NCBI GenBank assembly: GCA_024695725.1
Contig: JAILHQ010000145.1
Location: 28,586-92,585, forward strand
Direction: 5' to 3'
DNA: 64,000 nt
Origin: Cyanobacteria bacterium RUI128
Lineage (GTDB): Bacteria > Cyanobacteriota > Vampirovibrionia > Gastranaerophilales > Gastranaerophilaceae
The position numbers and the translations under genes are program-made. Shown piece by piece: positions 60,054 to 64,000 of this stretch; position 1 is the first letter of the stretch; every line of letters starts with the position of its first letter. Under the pieces are notes generated by a model that worked only from the letters and a program-made list of their open reading frames with translations, was not told where the DNA came from and searched no databases.

Positions 60054-60944
60054 ATGTCTGAAATTATTACCGAATATCGTAATGAAAATACGAAGGATAT
60101 TGATTTACTGCCGACCATTGAAATTGTACGAAAGATGAACGAAGAAGATAAAATCGTTGCCCGTGCGGTAGAATATGAATCAGAAAATATTGCAAGAGCC
60201 ATCGATATAATTTCTAAGCAGTTTCTTGCAGGCGGACATTTAATCTACTTTGGGGCAGGCACTTCAGGCAGGCTTGGAATACTTGATGCTTCTGAGTGTC
60301 CTCCGACCTTCAGCGTTGAACCTGATATGGTTCAGGGTGTGATAGCAGGGGGATACGATGCGCTTAAATTCGCGGTTGAAGGTGCTGAAGATAACTATGA
60401 AGCGGGTTATGAAGATGCTCATATACTTACCCATGAAGACGTTGCAGTTGTTATTTCTGCGAGCGGAAATCCTAAATACTTACTAGGAGTACTGGCTTAC
60501 GCTGATGAAATAGGTTGTAAAACAATAGGGATAACCTGTAACTCTGAGGGGAAAATTGTTGACGAAGTCGGAACTCTTATCTGTGTAGAAGTCGGACCGG
60601 AAGTAATTGCAGGTTCAAGCAGGCTTAAAGCAGGAACCGCACAAAAAATGATTTTAAATATGCTCTCAACTGGTTCAATGATTAAGATAGGCAAAACCTA
60701 TGAAAACTTTATGATTGACCTCAAAGCTACAAATGAGAAGCTAAAAGACAGAGCGATAAGAATTGTTTCACAAATAGCAGAGGTAAATATTTCGACAGCA
60801 TTCGAAACACTGCGAAAAAGTGAATGGAAAATAAAACCCGCAATCGTTTCCATTGTGAAAAATGTATCAATAGAAGAAGCTAATGCGGAATTGAAGAGAT
60901 ACCACGGGGTATTAAGACGTGTTTTGGGAGAAGTAAAAGCATGA
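60054..60944 (+). CDS. murQ: N-acetylmuramic acid 6-phosphate etherase
   Basis: 296 residues, family length. The SIS domain carries 'YFGAGTSGRLGILDASECPPTF' (~63-84) and 'ISASGNPKYLLGVLAYA'; 'GSSRLKAGTAQKMILNMLST' is the second hallmark, and the catalytic Glu lies in 'DASECPP'. It splits the lactyl ether of MurNAc-6-phosphate in peptidoglycan recycling. AAGGAG precedes the ATG. The stop overlaps the gpsA start by four bases. Confidence 0.95.
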   Translation: MSEIITEYRNENTKDIDLLPTIEIVRKMNEEDKIVARAVEYESENIARAIDIISKQFLAGGHLIYFGAGTSGRLGILDASECPPTFSVEPDMVQGVIAGGYDALKFAVEGAEDNYEAGYEDAHILTHEDVAVVISASGNPKYLLGVLAYADEIGCKTIGITCNSEGKIVDEVGTLICVEVGPEVIAGSSRLKAGTAQKMILNMLSTGSMIKIGKTYENFMIDLKATNEKLKDRAIRIVSQIAEVNISTAFETLRKSEWKIKPAIVSIVKNVSIEEANAELKRYHGVLRRVLGEVKA

Positions 60945-61951
60945 AATTAACAGTATTGGGACCGGGATGTTGGGGGCTGACTTTAGCCTGGCTTCTGACG
61001 GACAATTTTGACGAAGTTTGCGTATGGGGAAGACAGAGCGATTTAAGAGATGAACTGATAAAAACCAAACATTGCACAAAACCTTTAGAAGTACAACTTC
61101 AGGACAAGGTTGAGATTACGGATAATCTGGCCTCCGCAATAAAAAATGCGGATATTATCCTCTCTGTTGTTGCAACTGTTGGGGTCAGACCTGTATGCGA
61201 ACAACTGAAAGATGCAGGAATAAAAGACGACCAAATAATTGTTAATGCATCAAAAGGTATAGAATTAGGCACTCTGAAAAGAATGTCAGAAGTAATAAAA
61301 GAAGTTCTGCCTAACCAGAAAGTAGCTATCTTGTCAGGTCCAACCCTGGCGAAAGAGGTTTTAGCGGGCAAACCAACTGCCGCTTCAGTTGCCTGTGAAG
61401 ACGAGGATACTGCAAAATACGTTCAGAAAGCTCTTAATGTACCGGGCAGATTCAGGTTATATACCAATACAGATGTTATCGGAGTAGAGCTGGGCGGGAG
61501 TTTAAAGAACGTCATTGCAATTGCATCAGGATTTGCTCACGCAATGGATTTGGGCGACAACTGCATGGGAACACTTCTCACAAGAGGAATGGCCGAAATT
61601 ATCAGAATTAGTGTAAAGCTTGGTGCGAAACCATCAACACTGTACGGGCTTTCAGGAATGGGTGATTTAATCGCTACCTGTTCAAGTCCGCTTTCTAGAA
61701 ACTACACAGTAGGCGCTATGCTTGGGAAAGGCAAGAAGATTGACGATATCCTGGCAGAGCTCGGTTCCGTTGCAGAAGGGGTAAAGACATCCAAAGCTTT
61801 ATGCGATTTAGCTAAAAAGTTAGGAGAAGAAGTTCCTGTGTCAGCCGCTATGTATGAGGCTGTTTATACTGATATTACTCCGCAGGAAGTTTTGTCAAAA
61901 CTGATGAACAGAAAGTTGAAGGGCGAAGAAACTTACGAAATGGTAAGATAA
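60941..61951 (+). CDS. gpsA: Glycerol-3-phosphate dehydrogenase [NAD(P)+]
   Basis: 336 residues. The N-terminal nucleotide-binding loop is 'VLGPGCWGLTLAWLL' (a variant of GxGxxG), and the catalytic region 'GVELGGSLKNVIAIASG' with its Lys is typical. 'SKGIELGT' and 'LSGPTLAKEV' are further family motifs. It makes sn-glycerol-3-phosphate for phospholipids. It is coupled to murQ by an ATGA overlap, an unusual pairing. Confidence 0.95.
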   Translation: MKLTVLGPGCWGLTLAWLLTDNFDEVCVWGRQSDLRDELIKTKHCTKPLEVQLQDKVEITDNLASAIKNADIILSVVATVGVRPVCEQLKDAGIKDDQIIVNASKGIELGTLKRMSEVIKEVLPNQKVAILSGPTLAKEVLAGKPTAASVACEDEDTAKYVQKALNVPGRFRLYTNTDVIGVELGGSLKNVIAIASGFAHAMDLGDNCMGTLLTRGMAEIIRISVKLGAKPSTLYGLSGMGDLIATCSSPLSRNYTVGAMLGKGKKIDDILAELGSVAEGVKTSKALCDLAKKLGEEVPVSAAMYEAVYTDITPQEVLSKLMNRKLKGEETYEMVR

Positions 61952-61972
61952 TTTTTATAATATAATAGTGGT

Positions 61973-62914
61973 ATGACAATGAAATATGCAGTATATTATC
62001 TGAAGAATAGTTTTAATCCTGTCAATGTTCCCGAGAACATCACATTAGAACACGGACAGATGATTCTCGTCAGAACCGAAAAAGGGGAAGAGGCACTTAA
62101 AGTTGCTTTGGTTAATGAAGAGATTTCCAAAATCTGGGAAAACTCTGAAACAAAACCGCAACCGTTTGATTTCGTAAGGGTAATGTCTCAAAAAGATTTA
62201 GAAACCCTTGAAGAAATAAGAAAAGAAGAAGTTGAATCATTTTTCAAATGTAAAGCATTGGTTGAAAAACATAAACTCAGTATGAATTTAACCCAGTGCA
62301 GACTTACATTTGACAAAAGAAAAATTACATTTTACTATACCGCACCTGAAAGAGTTGATTTCAGAGAACTTTTGAAAGACCTGACACAGACCTTTAAACG
62401 TGTGCGTATTGATTTACGTCATATCGGGGTTCGTGATGAAACCTCTATTATGGAAGGTGCAGGGCCATGCGGACAACCGTTCTGCTGTAACACTTTCAAA
62501 CGTAAATTTGAACCAATCAACATTAAACTTGCAAGAGATCAGGGTATGCCTATATCACCTACAAAGATTTCAGGTACCTGCGGTCGTTTGTTATGCTGCT
62601 TGACTTATGAATATTCAAACTACATAAATGCAGCAAAAGGTATGCCGCCTATCGGCTCATCGGTTATGACACCTGACGGACTCGGAAGAGTATGTTATAT
62701 CAAGTTCCTTAACGGTACTGTTGCCGTGAAACTGGAAGACGGAAAAACTCACGAATACTCAAAGGGTGAAGTAGATATGGTTGATGCAGATGTTAATGTC
62801 GAAATTGATTTACCTATCAGCAATATAAACAACTACTCAGAAGACGGAAAAGTTGATATGAAGCAGCTTAAACAACTTGAAGATGACAGAAATTCATCAA
62901 CGGGAAATGTATAG
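61973..62914 (+). CDS. PSP1-domain protein (YaaT/RicT family)
   Basis: 313 residues; ATG 61979 (MKYAVYY) is an alternative start. The PSP1 region holds 'MEGAGPCGQPFCCNTF' and 'ISGTCGRLLCCLTYEY', whose cysteine pairs hold iron-sulfur clusters in the RicAFT complex of Bacillus. The N-terminal half has the 'VEKHKLSMNLTQCRLTFD' segment. In Bacillus the complex supports RNase Y-dependent mRNA processing. It follows gpsA by 21 bp. Confidence 0.9.
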   Translation: MTMKYAVYYLKNSFNPVNVPENITLEHGQMILVRTEKGEEALKVALVNEEISKIWENSETKPQPFDFVRVMSQKDLETLEEIRKEEVESFFKCKALVEKHKLSMNLTQCRLTFDKRKITFYYTAPERVDFRELLKDLTQTFKRVRIDLRHIGVRDETSIMEGAGPCGQPFCCNTFKRKFEPINIKLARDQGMPISPTKISGTCGRLLCCLTYEYSNYINAAKGMPPIGSSVMTPDGLGRVCYIKFLNGTVAVKLEDGKTHEYSKGEVDMVDADVNVEIDLPISNINNYSEDGKVDMKQLKQLEDDRNSSTGNV

Positions 62915-62933
62915 AGCTTGGGGTAATACACAA

Positions 62934-63591
62934 TTAACTGAACAGTTTGAATGTTCTTTCAACGTTGTCTTTAGCTACGGTCTTCAGTGTTTCCATTTCT
63001 GATTTTATTGCATTACGTTCAGCTTCAAGTGCTGCAAGGTCAGTATCATATTTTCTGTCTTTCATATCAATCTTGCGCATATCAGCTTCGTATTTTGCTT
63101 CTGCTTTTCTTAAAAGTGTTTCGTCAGCCACTTCCTGTAAACCGGTATCTATAGCGACTGAAGTCAAATTTTCAGGGTTACCTGAACCGATATCATTGCT
63201 TTTAGTCAGAATAAAGTATCCCGAATTAAGTAAATTGACTAAAACTGTAGAGGTTATCTCACTTGCATTAAATGTAAAATTATCTGCACCTATCGGATAA
63301 ATGTCTCCATCCGTAACTACCTGCATGTCTGCAACGTGTACCAAATGATAACCTGCATTCGTTAAATCGTCATAATTTCTAATATCAATATAGCTTGCAG
63401 ATCCATCATTGTTTAGTGTTTTAACCTGAACTTTTGTCTGATCTAATGCAACAAGATACTCATCATATACACGGCGGGATTCGTTTGCCATTTGGAGTTT
63501 TTTGAACCTCCAGTTTGGCAGCTTTATATTCAATCTGGTGCATTCTTGCAGTCAGATTCAATAATCTGGCTTGTGATGACGATAAACCCAT
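62934..63591 (-). pseudogene. Conserved-ends coiled-coil protein, copy 3, frameshifted
   Basis: The start 'MGLSSSQARLLNLTARMHQ' is intact at 63591, but a run of six A on the coding strand (63498-63503 as T) shifts the frame. With five A the frame joins the 199-codon remainder, which carries the family C-terminus to FKLFS. The middle differs from the other copies. A real inactivation, a slippage switch or a sequencing error are all possible; the sequence alone cannot decide. Confidence 0.8.
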
Positions 63592-63708
63592 CTTGTCCTG
63601 TTCCTTTTCCTGTAATCAACTCTGTGAGTGCACAAAATTTAAACCGAATTGCTACACCATGCATTACGGCAGGAACAGAAAAACTTTAAAAACTCTTAGA
63701 ATTTATTA

Positions 63709-64000
63709 CTAAATCTTTACATAATTTAAAGAAAAAGATTTTACCTGACTTTTCTTTGGCTTCGCAGGATCTACATGGGTCTCCCAATTTATACCCATCT
63801 TATTAAAAACAGCACCTAAACCGTTTTTAAAATCTTCAGGAGCCATAGTGTGACGAGGTTCACCTGTATAACCTACACGAGTAGTCATATCTATCTCCAA
63901 CATATCAAAAACAGTCTGCGGAGCAGGGGCTACTTTTCTTAGCTTATTTGCCGCAAAGTTTACCTTTCTGTTCACGACTACTACTTCATTTCTTGGATTA
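63709..64000 (-). CDS. Unrecognised protein, 5' end outside window
   Basis: The frame is open to the window edge, and GTG at 63975 is only a possible internal start. At least 96 residues are visible, with a basic 'VVNRKVNFAANKLRKVAP' stretch and 'TRVGYTGEPRHTMAPEDFKN' in the middle. No motif is recognised. Confidence 0.5.
   Translation of the reverse strand, partial: NPRNEVVVVNRKVNFAANKLRKVAPAPQTVFDMLEIDMTTRVGYTGEPRHTMAPEDFKNGLGAVFNKMGINWETHVDPAKPKKSQVKSFSLNYVKI

Overview
The window looks like a chromosome segment from an uncultured gut relative of cyanobacteria (Vampirovibrionia/Melainabacteria, order Gastranaerophilales). This is inferred from the AT-rich sequence, a double-membrane gene set (LptB/LptF, UppP, RseP, a TolC-type channel, MurQ), Firmicute-like gene neighbourhoods (ruvX-DUF1292, tilS-hpt) and families of unrecognised proteins. 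No 16S or marker phylogeny could be run, so the placement is tentative. TGA is used as a stop codon throughout.

Bases 1-11.1 kb are the right end of a prophage. All genes are on the + strand: a cut-off large virion protein, small structural proteins, two tail-fibre proteins, a DUF4376 protein, the large terminase subunit and an N-acetylmuramoyl-L-alanine amidase. The order resembles the late end of T7-like podoviruses. The prophage stops at a duplicated 3' part of a tRNA-Ser(GCU) gene. A 209-bp structured element follows, bounded by a second copy of the tRNA 3' end. A relative of this element with the same layout (206-bp period) lies behind tRNA-Ala(UGC) at 53.8-54.0 kb, beside an integrase remnant. 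This pair is the most unusual signal in the window.

11.4-20.1 kb carries rubredoxin, uppP, queD, a TrmB-type regulator, an acyl-ACP thioesterase, a fused substrate-binding/TolC protein, and lptB-lptF-phosphodiester glycosidase. 20.1-27.0 kb is one giant gene (2,296 codons) with eight 29-residue repeats and an HD hydrolase domain. 27.2-30.1 kb is a shortened spc operon (rpsE-rpmD-rplO-secY) with its own promoter. 30.3-38.3 kb has a family protein with conserved ends, a regulator made of four GntR-type winged helices, a peptide ABC importer without ATPases, a split chromate transporter and a secreted HEXXH protein. 38.3-45.1 kb has rplI, rseP, a drug exporter and a second copy of the conserved-ends family.

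45.2-51.1 kb is a tight + strand operon with two orphan Clp recognition proteins (a ClpX-type zinc finger and a triple Clp-N protein), a helical-repeat protein, ruvX, DUF1292, tilS and hpt. 51.1-55.0 kb has a GH77 glucanotransferase, tRNA-Ala, the second structured element, and two genes that both lost their 5' ends at one junction. 55.1-64.0 kb has a glycosyltransferase, DUF2130, a SAM riboswitch in front of a zinc-ribbon gene of unknown function, ribH, murQ-gpsA-PSP1, a frameshifted third copy of the conserved-ends family, and a gene cut by the window edge.
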